This document shows positions 33,112 through 41,033 of a DNA stretch of 41,907 bases, one piece after another. The position numbers were made by a program, and so were the translations under genes. This stretch comes from Arcicella sp. (GTDB lineage: Bacteria > Bacteroidota > Bacteroidia > Cytophagales > Spirosomataceae), in assembly GCA_025454855.1 (NCBI GenBank), contig JALONS010000007.1, positions 1-41,907 on the forward strand, read 5' to 3'. How positions within the stretch are numbered: the stretch's first letter is position 1; the number at the start of each line of letters is the position of its first letter. Below the pieces are notes generated by a model that worked only from the letters and a program-made list of their open reading frames with translations, did not search any database and was not told where the DNA came from.

Positions 33112-33690
33112 ATGAAATCAAAATTCACATTCGGGCTAAAACAGTCCGCTGCTATGCTATTGCTTATTTTTAACCAAAACATGGCTTTCAGCTTCAATTG
33201 TACCAACATAAAATCTGCTTTTGTTAGATACCAATCCAAAGAAATTAATATCCATGAAGCAGTAATCAACAATAACATTGCCGCTGTAAAAAAATACATT
33301 TTAGCCAAAAAAAATATCAATGAAAAAGACCCATTAGGAGGTTCAAGTCCATTGATTACTGCTTGTTTGTATGAGAAAAAAGCAATAGCTCAATTATTGA
33401 TTCAAGCGGGTGCTGATATAAACTTTCAGAACAACGATGGCTCTACGGCACTTCATGTAGCTGCATTTTTCTGTAAACCTGAAATGGTGAAACTACTACT
33501 CAGTCATAAAGCCAATAAAACTATTAAAAACAAATATGGTAGCACTCCACTCGAAACCGTTTCTGCCCCATTCAGTACAGTTAAGAATATTTATGAGCCA
33601 ATGAAACAAATGTTCGAGCCAATGGGTGTAAAAATCGACCTCTCTTATATCGAAAAAACAAGACCTTTAATAGCCAAAATGTTGAAATAA
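33112..33690 (+). CDS. Secreted ankyrin-repeat protein (second)
   Basis: 192 aa. A hydrophobic N-terminus (SAAMLLLIFNQNMAFS) suggests export. Ankyrin units: EAVINNNIAAVKKYILAKKNINEKDPLGGSSPLITAC, EKKAIAQLLIQAGADINFQNNDGSTALHVAAF, KPEMVKLLLSHKANKTIKNKYGSTPLETV. The stop codon overlaps the start of the acyltransferase gene (ATAATGG), so the two are translationally coupled. Confidence 0.85.
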   Translation: MKSKFTFGLKQSAAMLLLIFNQNMAFSFNCTNIKSAFVRYQSKEINIHEAVINNNIAAVKKYILAKKNINEKDPLGGSSPLITACLYEKKAIAQLLIQAGADINFQNNDGSTALHVAAFFCKPEMVKLLLSHKANKTIKNKYGSTPLETVSAPFSTVKNIYEPMKQMFEPMGVKIDLSYIEKTRPLIAKMLK

Positions 33691-34781
33691 TGGAAAGACG
33701 ATATGACATTGATTGGGTCAGGATAATAGCTATACTTCTTTTAGTAATTTATCATACTGCAATAGGCTTTCAGCCTTGGGGTGGGTTTATTGGTTTTATT
33801 ACCAATACTGAATCATGGCAGCAATTATGGATACCCATGATGATGCTTAACATCTGGCGAATTCCCCTTTTATTTTACCTCTCAGGTATGGGATTATATT
33901 TAGCTCTTCAGAATAGAAATTGGAAACAGCTTTTAATAGAACGATTCCTACGAATCGGACTACCTTTGATGTTGGGAAGTGTACTTATTGTACCACTAAA
34001 TTGGTATTTATTACAATACTATTATAAGCGTGAAATTACTTATACGCCAAGTATGGGGCATTTATGGTTTTTGGGAAATATTCTGCTTTATGTAGTCATA
34101 TTGTCCCCTATATGCTTTTTTCTCAAAAATAAAGCGGCCGATTCATCCATAACCTTTATTAAAAAAATAATACATAAACCTTATTTTTTACTTTTCATTT
34201 TTGCACTCTTTCAACTGGAATTAGTAGTAACCAAACCTGCTATTTTTGAAATGTATGCTTTTAGTACACATGGTTTTTTGTTGGGTTTATTAGCCTTTTT
34301 TACAGGTTTTTTATCGATGTTGGGCGGTGCACCTGTTTGGAAAATGCTTCTGCAATGGCAGTGGCTTTTTACATTGATTGCAATCACATTATTTGTGTTG
34401 AGGGTTTTGCAAAAACCGACCATCCCAACTTCATATCTTTTAGCAATCGAGTCTAATTGTTGGGTATTTTCGGTAGTATCTTTTGCATACAAATATTTGA
34501 ATAAAGACAGTAAAACATTGAACTATTTAAAAGAAGCAGCTTATCCAGTTTATATCCTACACATGGTATTTTTGTTTTTAGGGTCAATTTTAATATTTCC
34601 TTTAAAAATTGGTGTAATTCTAAAATTTATATCACTTGTAATTTTTACGCTTGCAGGCAGTTTAATCCTATTTGAGCTAATTATAAGGCGTTTCAATATT
34701 TTAAGGGTAATTTTTGGCTTGAAAGTTTTGAAAAAAAATAATACAAGCCTTCAATCTGTATCACATTGTAACAAAAAATGA
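33690..34781 (+). CDS. Acyltransferase family 3 membrane protein
   Basis: 363 aa with about ten membrane helices. The opening RYDIDWVRIIAILLLVIYHTAIGF carries the DxxR...H motif of acyltransferase family 3 (OpgC/OafA-like), with RIPLLFYLSGMGLYLAL and HLWFLGNILLYVVI further in. Such enzymes O-acylate glycans or lipids across the membrane. It is coupled to the ankyrin gene by a one-base overlap. The acceptor is unknown. Confidence 0.88.
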   Translation: MERRYDIDWVRIIAILLLVIYHTAIGFQPWGGFIGFITNTESWQQLWIPMMMLNIWRIPLLFYLSGMGLYLALQNRNWKQLLIERFLRIGLPLMLGSVLIVPLNWYLLQYYYKREITYTPSMGHLWFLGNILLYVVILSPICFFLKNKAADSSITFIKKIIHKPYFLLFIFALFQLELVVTKPAIFEMYAFSTHGFLLGLLAFFTGFLSMLGGAPVWKMLLQWQWLFTLIAITLFVLRVLQKPTIPTSYLLAIESNCWVFSVVSFAYKYLNKDSKTLNYLKEAAYPVYILHMVFLFLGSILIFPLKIGVILKFISLVIFTLAGSLILFELIIRRFNILRVIFGLKVLKKNNTSLQSVSHCNKK

Positions 34782-34890
34782 TTACTATTTGTGAGTAACT
34801 GTGATATTTTAGCTGGTCATACGAATAATTGGTCAATCAAAACATTCACAATTACTAAAACCACATTACTGTGCTTCAACAGTTTAACAA

Positions 34891-35394
34891 ATGGATAAAT
34901 CAACTCAGAATAACTTGTTTGATATTATAGTGACCGAGCATAAAGGAATTTTTATCAAAGTTGCTAAAACATATTGCCAAGATGAAGAAGACCGAAAAGA
35001 CCTTTTGCAAGAAATGATGATACAAGTTTGGCAATCATTACCAAGATATAATAATGAATTCAAATTATCGACTTGGTTATATAGAGTGGTGCTAAATATA
35101 GCCATCTCTTACTACCGAAAGTACATGACAAAACAAAAACATAATCAAATAATTGATTTTGCCATTCAAGATTTTGCTGACATACCTACCAACGAGAATG
35201 ACCCCAATCTAATACTTTTAGAGAAGTTTATTTCAGAATTGAATGATTTAGATAAAGCCCTAATAATCTTGTATTTAGAAAACAAAAACCATATTGAAAT
35301 ATCAGAAATATTAGGAATTTCGGTCTCGAACGTCTCAACTAAAATACTAAGAATCAAAGAAAAATTAAAACAAAGATTTTCAAAACAATCCTAA
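34891..35394 (+). CDS. ECF RNA polymerase sigma factor
   Basis: 167 aa with sigma region 2 (FIKVAKTYCQDEEDRKDLLQEMMIQVWQSLPRYNNEFKLSTWLYRVVLNIAISYYRK) and region 4 (LNDLDKALIILYLENKNHIEISEILGISVSNVSTKILRIKEKLKQRF). No extra domains. The next gene, coding a membrane protein, starts 2 bases after the stop and is probably its anti-sigma-like partner. Confidence 0.94.
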   Translation: MDKSTQNNLFDIIVTEHKGIFIKVAKTYCQDEEDRKDLLQEMMIQVWQSLPRYNNEFKLSTWLYRVVLNIAISYYRKYMTKQKHNQIIDFAIQDFADIPTNENDPNLILLEKFISELNDLDKALIILYLENKNHIEISEILGISVSNVSTKILRIKEKLKQRFSKQS

Positions 35395-35396
35395 AA

Positions 35397-36044
35397 ATGG
35401 AAGATATAGAATTAAAACAAATGTGGGCTTCTCTTTATGAAAAGCAAGACACAAACTTGATAATCAATAAAAAAAACTTAGAGAATACGACTAATTTGAG
35501 CGTAATGTCTTTATTGAATTCCATGAAACCTACAAAAATTATTGCAATCATTGTGGGTATTCTTTGGGTATTTTTTTTAGATACAATCATCATTAATACC
35601 TTCGGAGTTGCCACTTGGTTTTTTACGGTATCGGCTTCTATTCAGTCAGTCATCACCAAATTAGCCATCGGCGTTTATCTTTATCAACTGATTACCATTC
35701 AACAGGTAGATAATAGCCAATCAGTTGTAATTACACAACAGAAACTATCTGAACTCAAAACCTCAACTCTTTGGGTTACTCGAATTCTATTTTTACAACT
35801 ACCCGTTTGGAGTACATTCTACTTAAACCCGTCTTTGTTCAAGGCAGACAACTTATTTTGGTTGGTATTTCAAGGAATAGTTACCTTATTATTGATTTAT
35901 GGTGCTATATGGTTGTTCATCAATATCAATCCTAAAAACAAGGACAAAAGATGGTTTAAGTTACTTTTTGAAGGAAAAGAGTGGAATCCAATAATTAAAT
36001 CAATGGAATTGATAGACGATTTGAAAGAATTTGAGAAGTTGTAA
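35397..36044 (+). CDS. ECF-partner membrane protein (putative anti-sigma)
   Basis: 215 aa. The N-terminal 40 residues are polar (MEDIELKQMWASLYEKQD) and are followed by hydrophobic segments at about 45-64, 68-98, 122-142 and 152-178. The MEDIELKxMWxxL start is a recurrent feature of proteins encoded directly after Bacteroidota ECF sigma factors. No zinc-type anti-sigma HxxxCxxC motif is visible. Partner role inferred from 2-bp spacing. Confidence 0.72.
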   Translation: MEDIELKQMWASLYEKQDTNLIINKKNLENTTNLSVMSLLNSMKPTKIIAIIVGILWVFFLDTIIINTFGVATWFFTVSASIQSVITKLAIGVYLYQLITIQQVDNSQSVVITQQKLSELKTSTLWVTRILFLQLPVWSTFYLNPSLFKADNLFWLVFQGIVTLLLIYGAIWLFININPKNKDKRWFKLLFEGKEWNPIIKSMELIDDLKEFEKL

Positions 36045-36141
36045 TCTAACTATTAATACCTTCTGATTACTCGAAGGAAGTCTCATTTAATGAATTGATG
36101 ACATTAATTTTAAATGCAAATTCGACCGTCCATCACAACAG

Positions 36142-36184
36142 GACAAATGTCTTATTGTGATAGATAAATGAAGAGGTAAATTTG
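36142..36184 (+). promoter_or_regulatory. Site E: GACA-N2-TGTC box and promoter before the broken esterase
   Basis: GACAAATGTC (36142-36151), TTG at 36155-36157, 19 bases, then an exact -7 box TAAATTTG (36177-36184). The geometry is intact although the gene downstream is broken. Confidence 0.7.
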
Positions 36185-36217
36185 ACCTATCCAAAACTAT
36201 TAAAAATTCAAAGTTTC

Positions 36218-36640
36218 ATGTAAAAAGTTTTTTTATGTTATGGCATTTCGTGGGTTTTATCAATCTTTCAGCACAGGAAAAAGTAGTACCTCTTTATTCT
36301 GTTGAAATACCGAATTCAAAAAAACACCCATCAATTATCAGGAAACGAAGGATACTGTAAATGGTTACTTTACAAAAATTAGTATTCCTCCCTTGACTGT
36401 CTTTACCCCTAAAAAGGCACAGAAAATAGAACAGCCGTAACAATTTTTCCGAATGGTAGGTGTAGAGTTGCGGTAGATGAGGGAGATGATATTGTCAAGG
36501 CGTTTACCGACAAAGGAATAACAACATTTGTTCTAAAATATCATTTGTCAACTACCAGTTTTGCTCATGCTAAAGTGGAGGCAACAATAACCAAATTACT
36601 TAGAAGTAATCCCTCTGAAAACGCTTTATCACTTAGATAG
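36218..36640 (+). pseudogene. Remnant of a secreted alpha/beta hydrolase (BD-FAE/esterase type)
   Basis: Coding pieces in several frames join into the start of a known hydrolase pattern: signal-peptide remnant and FVGFINLSAQEKVVPLYSVEIPNSKK, then (frameshift) TPINYQETKDTVNGYFTKISIPPLTVFTPKK, then (frameshift) TENRTAVTIFPNGRCRVAVDEGDDIVKAFTDKGITTFVLKYHLS. The protein ends at about 36640, before the nucleophile Ser, Asp and His, so all catalytic residues are missing. The ATG at 36218 is followed by TAA. The promoter with site E is still intact. The HIT-protein gene follows. Confidence 0.75.
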
Positions 36641-36649
36641 TATCTGCCA

Positions 36650-36657
36650 TAATTTTG
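36650..36657 (+). promoter_or_regulatory. -7 element of the HIT gene promoter
   Basis: TAATTTTG matches TAnnTTTG exactly, 47 bases before the start codon at 36705. Confidence 0.5.
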
Positions 36658-36704
36658 TATCTGGTTTCAAGACTTTTAACTCATGCCAAAATCCACAATA
36701 AATT

Positions 36705-37223
36705 ATGTTTAAAACTAATATTGCTTTTCCCATTTTTTTCTCATTTTTATTTTGTTTTTCATCCAATGCTCAATCAACTGAATACCAAGCTAAAAAAGCT
36801 AAACAATTAGCAGAGGCTTCACTTTTTCAGGATGAAATAGATAGTAAAAATCCCGAACTCATCCTTTACGAGGATAAACAAATCGTTGCTTTCAAAAGTA
36901 ATTCTCCACAGCTACCCGTTCATGTGTTAATTGTGCCACGCAAGCGAATTGCAACACTCAATGACCTAGGTGCCAAAGATGAAAAAATCGTAGGAAAAAT
37001 GATTCTGATAGCCACAGGTTTAGCCAAAAAGTTGGGGGTCGCTGAAACAGGTTATCGTTTAGTATTTAACACCAACGAAGATGCAGGTCAATCGGTATTT
37101 CATATACATTTACACCTTTTAGGGGGGCATAAAACTGGTCCGATGGTAGAGCAAACTTGGAGAAAAGAGCAGCAAAATATTCAATCAGAAATCCATCAAA
37201 AGGAAATTAAAAACGATAAGTAG
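36705..37223 (+). CDS. HIT-domain protein with signal peptide
   Basis: 172 aa. Signal peptide IAFPIFFSFLFCFSSNAQ, then a HIT nucleotide-binding fold: ILYEDKQIVAFKSNSPQLPVHVLIVPRKRIATLNDL and the triad HIHLHLLGG at 133-141. HIT hydrolases act on nucleoside phosphoramidates or dinucleotides and are normally cytoplasmic. An exported form is unusual and would act on extracellular or periplasmic nucleotides if folded there (inference). The C-terminus (QNIQSEIHQKEIKNDK) is polar. Confidence 0.9.
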   Translation: MFKTNIAFPIFFSFLFCFSSNAQSTEYQAKKAKQLAEASLFQDEIDSKNPELILYEDKQIVAFKSNSPQLPVHVLIVPRKRIATLNDLGAKDEKIVGKMILIATGLAKKLGVAETGYRLVFNTNEDAGQSVFHIHLHLLGGHKTGPMVEQTWRKEQQNIQSEIHQKEIKNDK

Positions 37224-37382
37224 TTCGCCGCAAGTTTAATACAAAATCTAAGTTGTAACGTTCATAAAATTGTAAAAGCGAGTATAAAGAGTAGTATTTT
37301 TAACAAAAACCTCTGTTGAAGTCGCATGAATCTCAAATATAAAAGTACGATTAACGCTGACTATTATACGTTCTGGTTTTAA

Positions 37383-37423
37383 CGTTTCAAACTATGTCAT
37401 ATAGATTGAAACGCTTTTGTTTT
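37383..37423 (+). terminator. Hairpin terminator between convergent genes
   Basis: CGTTTCAA-a-CTAT-gtcat-ATAG-a-TTGAAACG followed by CTTTTGTTTT. It lies 160 bp after the HIT gene. The stretch 37224-37505 holds no gene; near its end GAGGAGACCTTTC and GAGGAGAGGTTTC form an imperfect repeat. Confidence 0.65.
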
Positions 37424-37505
37424 ACAGAACAGAAAATGTATTTTTGAGGAGACCTTTCGAGAGAAAATAAGGTGGATTTTGGAGGAGAGGTTTCTGTGGC
37501 ATTTT

Positions 37506-38165
37506 TTAAAAATTCCTAAAAGTATAACCCACACTGATATTCCCGAAGAATGGGGTGTTGCTTATGCCAATATTATTGGCTTGGTGTACTTCCATTTTAT
37601 TAGTAGTGGTGTTGAAATACTCAAATTTGTCATCTTTTAGCGTTGTATGCACATTGGGCCACCATCGTATGCTTGGGGCAACGGTTAATCCTTTGGCAAA
37701 TCCTTCTGTGTTTTTGAAAGGTAACCAACGATAGTATGCTCCTAAACCAAGTGTAAAAGTCGAATATTTTTTGATAATATCAGCTTCATCATAAGACTGA
37801 TTGGCGTAAGAAACCTCCCAAAGATGTATTTTGGGTTCAATTCGTAGATTAAATTCGGGGGTGATTCGATAGCCTATCCCGAAACCTAATGTATGTGGAA
37901 TCTTGAATTTCAAGTTTTGATTTTTTGCTTCACCATTCACCAAATTGTTTTTGAAATGAAGATTGAACCCATGAGAATAATCGAAAACAAAGTACTTTGT
38001 GTAGTAATTCAACTCTACATTAAAACCCTGAGTGATAATGGGCTGATTAAGACCGAAAAGTAAACTTACTTTGAACTGTTGGTCTGATACTTCAGGGCTA
38101 AGTTGTTGAGCAAATGAATAGTAAGTCAGAAGGGTAAGAATTAGAGATATTTTTGCTGTTTTCAT
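37506..38165 (-). CDS. Outer-membrane beta-barrel-like protein
   Basis: 219 aa. Signal peptide MKTAKISLILTLLTYYSFAQ, then alternating strands (FKVSLLFGLNQPIITQGFNVELNYYTKYFVFDYSHGFNLHF, TLGFGIGYRITPEFNLRIEPKIHLWEV, FTLGLGAYYRWLPF) and the end FGNISVGYTFRNF with terminal Phe. No named family is recognised. It lies directly downstream of the second crp gene, with site F in the overlap, so it is likely controlled by that regulator. Confidence 0.8.
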   Translation of the reverse strand: MKTAKISLILTLLTYYSFAQQLSPEVSDQQFKVSLLFGLNQPIITQGFNVELNYYTKYFVFDYSHGFNLHFKNNLVNGEAKNQNLKFKIPHTLGFGIGYRITPEFNLRIEPKIHLWEVSYANQSYDEADIIKKYSTFTLGLGAYYRWLPFKNTEGFAKGLTVAPSIRWWPNVHTTLKDDKFEYFNTTTNKMEVHQANNIGISNTPFFGNISVGYTFRNF

Positions 38166-38176
38166 AATATTTTTAA

Positions 38177-38219
38177 CAAAAATACCTCTGTAAAATCCTG
38201 AATCAGGAAGACAAATGCC
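38177..38219 (-). promoter_or_regulatory. Site F: variant GACA box and promoter, overlapping the crp 3' end
   Basis: On the minus strand GGCATTTGTC (38219-38210), 25 bases, then an exact -7 box TATTTTTG (38184-38177), 12 bases before the start codon. The -33 position reads CTG, so an activator could compensate for it. The box lies inside the last codons of the crp gene. Confidence 0.6.
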
Positions 38220-38778
38220 TATTTTTCTGGTTTTTTAACCTACTCAAATGCCTGGGTGTAATTCCTAACATATCAGCTACATATTTATCGGGAACTTCTG
38301 ATAAAAATTCAGGTTTGAAGTCCAAAATCCATTGATAACGTTCATCAGCATTACGAGTAATGAACATCGTCACTCGCTTTTCCATGCCTAAATATTCTTC
38401 TTCTATTCGCTTCGTCCAAAGAGCTCTAATGAATATATTTTCAGCGTATAATAAATCCCAATCAGCTTTTTGAGCCAATAAAATTTCGGTAGGTTTAATA
38501 GCTTGAATGCTCTCAAAACTGGCTTGTCCCGTAATAAAACTTGAAAGCGAAGTAGTAAAATCATTTTCCAAGGCTACCCAACGAGTTATTTCATCACCGT
38601 TCGATGTATTGTGAAAATAGCGACAAGCTCCTTTGACGATAAGCCCCAAATAATTGGAAATTTGTCCTTCTTCCACAAAATACTCTCCACTTTTCAACTG
38701 GATTTTTTTAGTAAAAATGGAGTTGAATTTCTCAATTTGAGGTTCACTCAACCCTGCATTTGAAAGGTATTGGTACAT
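38203..38778 (-). CDS. Crp/Fnr family transcriptional regulator (second)
   Basis: 191 aa. The beta-roll domain covers about 15-110 (KIQLKSGEYFVEEGQISNYLGLIVKGACRYFHNTSNGDEITRWVALENDF). The short C-terminal HTH is EVPDKYVADMLGITPRHLSRLKNQK. Similar overall to the first crp gene but clearly diverged. Its 3' end contains site F, which precedes the beta-barrel gene. Effector unknown. Confidence 0.93.
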   Translation of the reverse strand: MYQYLSNAGLSEPQIEKFNSIFTKKIQLKSGEYFVEEGQISNYLGLIVKGACRYFHNTSNGDEITRWVALENDFTTSLSSFITGQASFESIQAIKPTEILLAQKADWDLLYAENIFIRALWTKRIEEEYLGMEKRVTMFITRNADERYQWILDFKPEFLSEVPDKYVADMLGITPRHLSRLKNQKNRHLSS

Positions 38779-38840
38779 AAAAAGCTATTATAAATCTAAA
38801 TTCTTGATTCTACTCCTTGCTGAGTACTGTAAGTTTTTAT

Positions 38841-39233
38841 TTAAAAAACATAATATTTAGGGTTTAGCTGTATAATTCCACCACTTATGGCAGTGCCAGC
38901 CCCAGAGCTAACTTCTTTACCACCTATATAAACTTTGTAAGAGGCTTTCTGACCATCTCTTCCTCCTGTACCTGTGGCACTTGCTCCAACCTGAGTAACA
39001 GTTTTGGCGGCAGTAAACTCGTAAACCCAAGGGAGTTTTTTCACTTCAAAGGTTTCAAAACTGCCATTAGCAACTACTGCCGCTACAATAAAACTACCCG
39101 TAAAATCACCTGTAATTTCATATTTTACGGCACGACTTCCACTGGCGGTAACTTCGTCTTTTGAGCAAGACTGAAAAAATAATAACGCTAAAAAATTAAG
39201 GGCAATGAGCTTTAAAATGCTTGTTCTATTCAT
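38841..39233 (-). CDS. Small lipoprotein, MmpS-like in outline
   Basis: 130 aa. Lipobox LLFFQSC with Cys, then a single beta-rich domain: VKYEITGDFTGSFIVAAVVANGSFETFEVKKLPWVYEFTAAKTVTQVGASATG...SYKVYIGGKEV. The VKYEITG...LPWVYEF pattern recalls MmpS-like proteins, but this is a weak call. A perfect GACA box with promoter (site G) lies upstream, leaving a leader of about 90 bases. Confidence 0.68.
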   Translation of the reverse strand: MNRTSILKLIALNFLALLFFQSCSKDEVTASGSRAVKYEITGDFTGSFIVAAVVANGSFETFEVKKLPWVYEFTAAKTVTQVGASATGTGGRDGQKASYKVYIGGKEVSSGAGTAISGGIIQLNPKYYVF

Positions 39234-39326
39234 AATTGAGATGATTTATGGGTTTGTTTTATGGGTAAATTTAGAGTTAAGCAAAAAAGATTCTGAAATA
39301 ACAGTACCTCAATAAAATCCTTTTTA

Positions 39327-39368
39327 CAAACTTAAATCATTAAAATCGCTCAAAAGAGGACATTTGTC
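39327..39368 (-). promoter_or_regulatory. Site G: GACA-N2-TGTC box and promoter
   Basis: Minus strand GACAAATGTC (39368-39359), 24 bases, then an exact -7 box TAAGTTTG (39334-39327). It directs transcription toward the small lipoprotein gene at 39233. Confidence 0.65.
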
Positions 39369-39478
39369 TATAAATGATGAGTGCAAAAGAGTGGTATTAT
39401 TGTTCAATCCAAGTACGAAAAGCCGAAGTAGTGCTTTGGCTGGTTTGAAGTTGTTTTTTATAGCCTTTCAATTTTATA

Positions 39479-40096
39479 CTATTTCCCAATCAAAACATTG
39501 TAGTCCTTCGGTATTTCTACGCCTTGAAAGCCATTGGTCAGTCCATAAAATATGATTAAAACCAAGCAAACACCAACTATTAAAATGGTTTTTGCTTGCA
39601 TACTGGGTGTTAAACCTAATATATTTCGGCTCACTTTTTTGTTGTGAATGGCTGCAATATGCCCGAAGAAAGCAAAAATAGCCAGTCCATAATACGGAAT
39701 AAAAAACAAATTGAAAGGGAAAGTATTGAGACCAGCTACGCCAAAATAAAAATTGGTATCAAGGTGCAAAACAAGTCGCCCACCCAAAACTGCACTTAAA
39801 TGAATGATGAAAAAAATGGCTAAATACAGCCCAGAGTAGATATGTAGCTTTTCAAAATTAGAAATGGCGGTTTTTCGGTTTGCCCAAAATAGTTTTAATC
39901 CAGAAATTATTTGAACCAAAACTGCAATCAGTAAAATCGATTCGACAAAAATATTACGATAAAAAACTCGTAATAAATTCATTATTTCGATATGCTTGTT
40001 AGCCCCCAAAATGCTACAAAGATGATTGAACAAATGAAGTCCAACAAAAATAGCGATAGTAAGCCCCGAGATATAATGTAGCTTTTTTACAGTCAT
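39479..40096 (-). CDS. Small membrane protein with cytochrome-b-like histidine pairs
   Basis: 205 aa from the ATG at 40096 (MTVKKLHYISGL). The ORF-track start at 40150 falls inside site H and is rejected. About five hydrophobic helices are seen. An internal repeat is visible: KLHYISGLTIAIFVGLHL (5-22) and KLHIYSGLYLAIFFIIHL (83-100). Each carries two His 14 residues apart (7/21 and 85/99), the spacing of heme-ligand pairs in cytochrome b helices. A di-heme membrane protein, related in outline to SdhC/b-type cytochromes, is inferred. No dehydrogenase subunits are nearby. Confidence 0.7.
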   Translation of the reverse strand: MTVKKLHYISGLTIAIFVGLHLFNHLCSILGANKHIEIMNLLRVFYRNIFVESILLIAVLVQIISGLKLFWANRKTAISNFEKLHIYSGLYLAIFFIIHLSAVLGGRLVLHLDTNFYFGVAGLNTFPFNLFFIPYYGLAIFAFFGHIAAIHNKKVSRNILGLTPSMQAKTILIVGVCLVLIIFYGLTNGFQGVEIPKDYNVLIGK

Positions 40097-40113
40097 AAAG
40101 TATGAAGTTTTTC

Positions 40114-40155
40114 CGAAGTTAGTATTTAAAATAACTTGAAAACAAGACAAATGTC
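40114..40155 (-). promoter_or_regulatory. Site H: GACA-N2-TGTC box and promoter
   Basis: Minus strand GACATTTGTC (40155-40146) followed directly by TTG, 24 bases to a -7-like TAACTTCG (40121-40114). The site fixes the start of the downstream membrane-protein gene at 40096. Confidence 0.65.
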
Positions 40156-40196
40156 TGATTGTGATGAGAGGTTGAGTTTTTGGCTTAACGGAATAA

Positions 40197-40964
40197 CTAA
40201 TCTCTCATCAATTTGGCTTTCAATTCCTCCGCCCGTTTTCGCCCGCCAGTATAATTTGGGTCAAGGGAAATAGCGTTATCTAAATATTTAATAGTCAGTG
40301 TTCTATCATTTTTTCCTTGATGCTGATTTGCCCACGCCCAATACACAAAACTCATGATTTTGTCGTTTGCATATTCTTTATTTTTTACCTGTTTATCAAT
40401 GATGGATTGCATATCCAATTTGGCAAATCTTCGTTTCTTGTAAAATATCCAAGGCAAGTTTTCGGCTACACTTCCTCTCAGAAATTCGGGTAAATAGCTC
40501 ACATCCGCATAATCTTTTACCGCTATTTCAAATAATCGAAAAGCATCTCCCAATAAACCTAACTTCTTGGTTTCAGCTCCTACTAATGAAATAGCTGATG
40601 CCCGATATGAGGTAATGAACGGTAATAGTTCAGGTGTGGTTTGTTTATTTTGAGCCATTTCCGTGAGAATATCATAACTTTTTTGAGCATACCCTTTGTA
40701 TCCAGTTTTCGATAAAAAGCCCAGATTCAAGGCTGTTTCATGGTAAATAATGCCTTTGCGGGCTTTATTAATTTCCGAAGGGTTTTGCTCAAAAGCCAAT
40801 TCTACGGCTTTGAGTTGCGTTTTCAGAAAGGTGGTGTCAATAATCTCCATCACATCCTCTAATTGATGTTCGATGCTATTCATCTTTGAGAGATTTAACT
40901 GAGCGAATGTGGCGTGCGTGGCAGTCATTGCGATGAATGTTAAAGTGGATAATTTTTGTCTCAT
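40197..40964 (-). CDS. Secreted helical (TPR-like) protein
   Basis: 255 aa. Signal peptide MRQKLSTLTFIAMTATHATFAQ, then a mostly helical region with TPR-like pairs (INKARKGIIYHETALNLGFLSKTGYKGYAQKSYDIL, KLGLLGDAFRLFEIAVKDY, TLTIKYLDNAISLDPNYTGGRKRAEELKAKL). The final repeat reads like a TPR motif. It lies directly after the third crp gene (about 60 bp), with a -7-like TAATTTTG in the gap. Function unknown. Confidence 0.72.
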   Translation of the reverse strand: MRQKLSTLTFIAMTATHATFAQLNLSKMNSIEHQLEDVMEIIDTTFLKTQLKAVELAFEQNPSEINKARKGIIYHETALNLGFLSKTGYKGYAQKSYDILTEMAQNKQTTPELLPFITSYRASAISLVGAETKKLGLLGDAFRLFEIAVKDYADVSYLPEFLRGSVAENLPWIFYKKRRFAKLDMQSIIDKQVKNKEYANDKIMSFVYWAWANQHQGKNDRTLTIKYLDNAISLDPNYTGGRKRAEELKAKLMRD

Positions 40965-40984
40965 TATTTGATTTATTTAATGAG

Positions 40985-41033
40985 ACAAAATTACTTTTGC
41001 CAAAACCCGCAAAACGATGACTATTGTTAAGAT
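40985..41033 (-). promoter_or_regulatory. Dyad and promoter downstream of the third crp gene
   Basis: Minus strand AACAATAGTCATCGTT is a 16-bp imperfect dyad (AACnAT-N4-ATnGTT), 19 bases upstream of a -7 box TAATTTTG in front of the TPR-like gene. It differs from the GACA box, so the third Crp protein may have its own site. Confidence 0.4.

Noticed and set aside
39364-39555. Plus-strand ORF of 63 aa next to site G
   Set aside because: No family-like features; it overlaps the 3' end of the membrane-protein gene on the other strand and site G points the other way.
40097-40150. ORF-track start of the b-type-like membrane protein
   Set aside because: It overlaps the GACA box and -7 element; MTVKKLHYISG at 40096 is the natural start.
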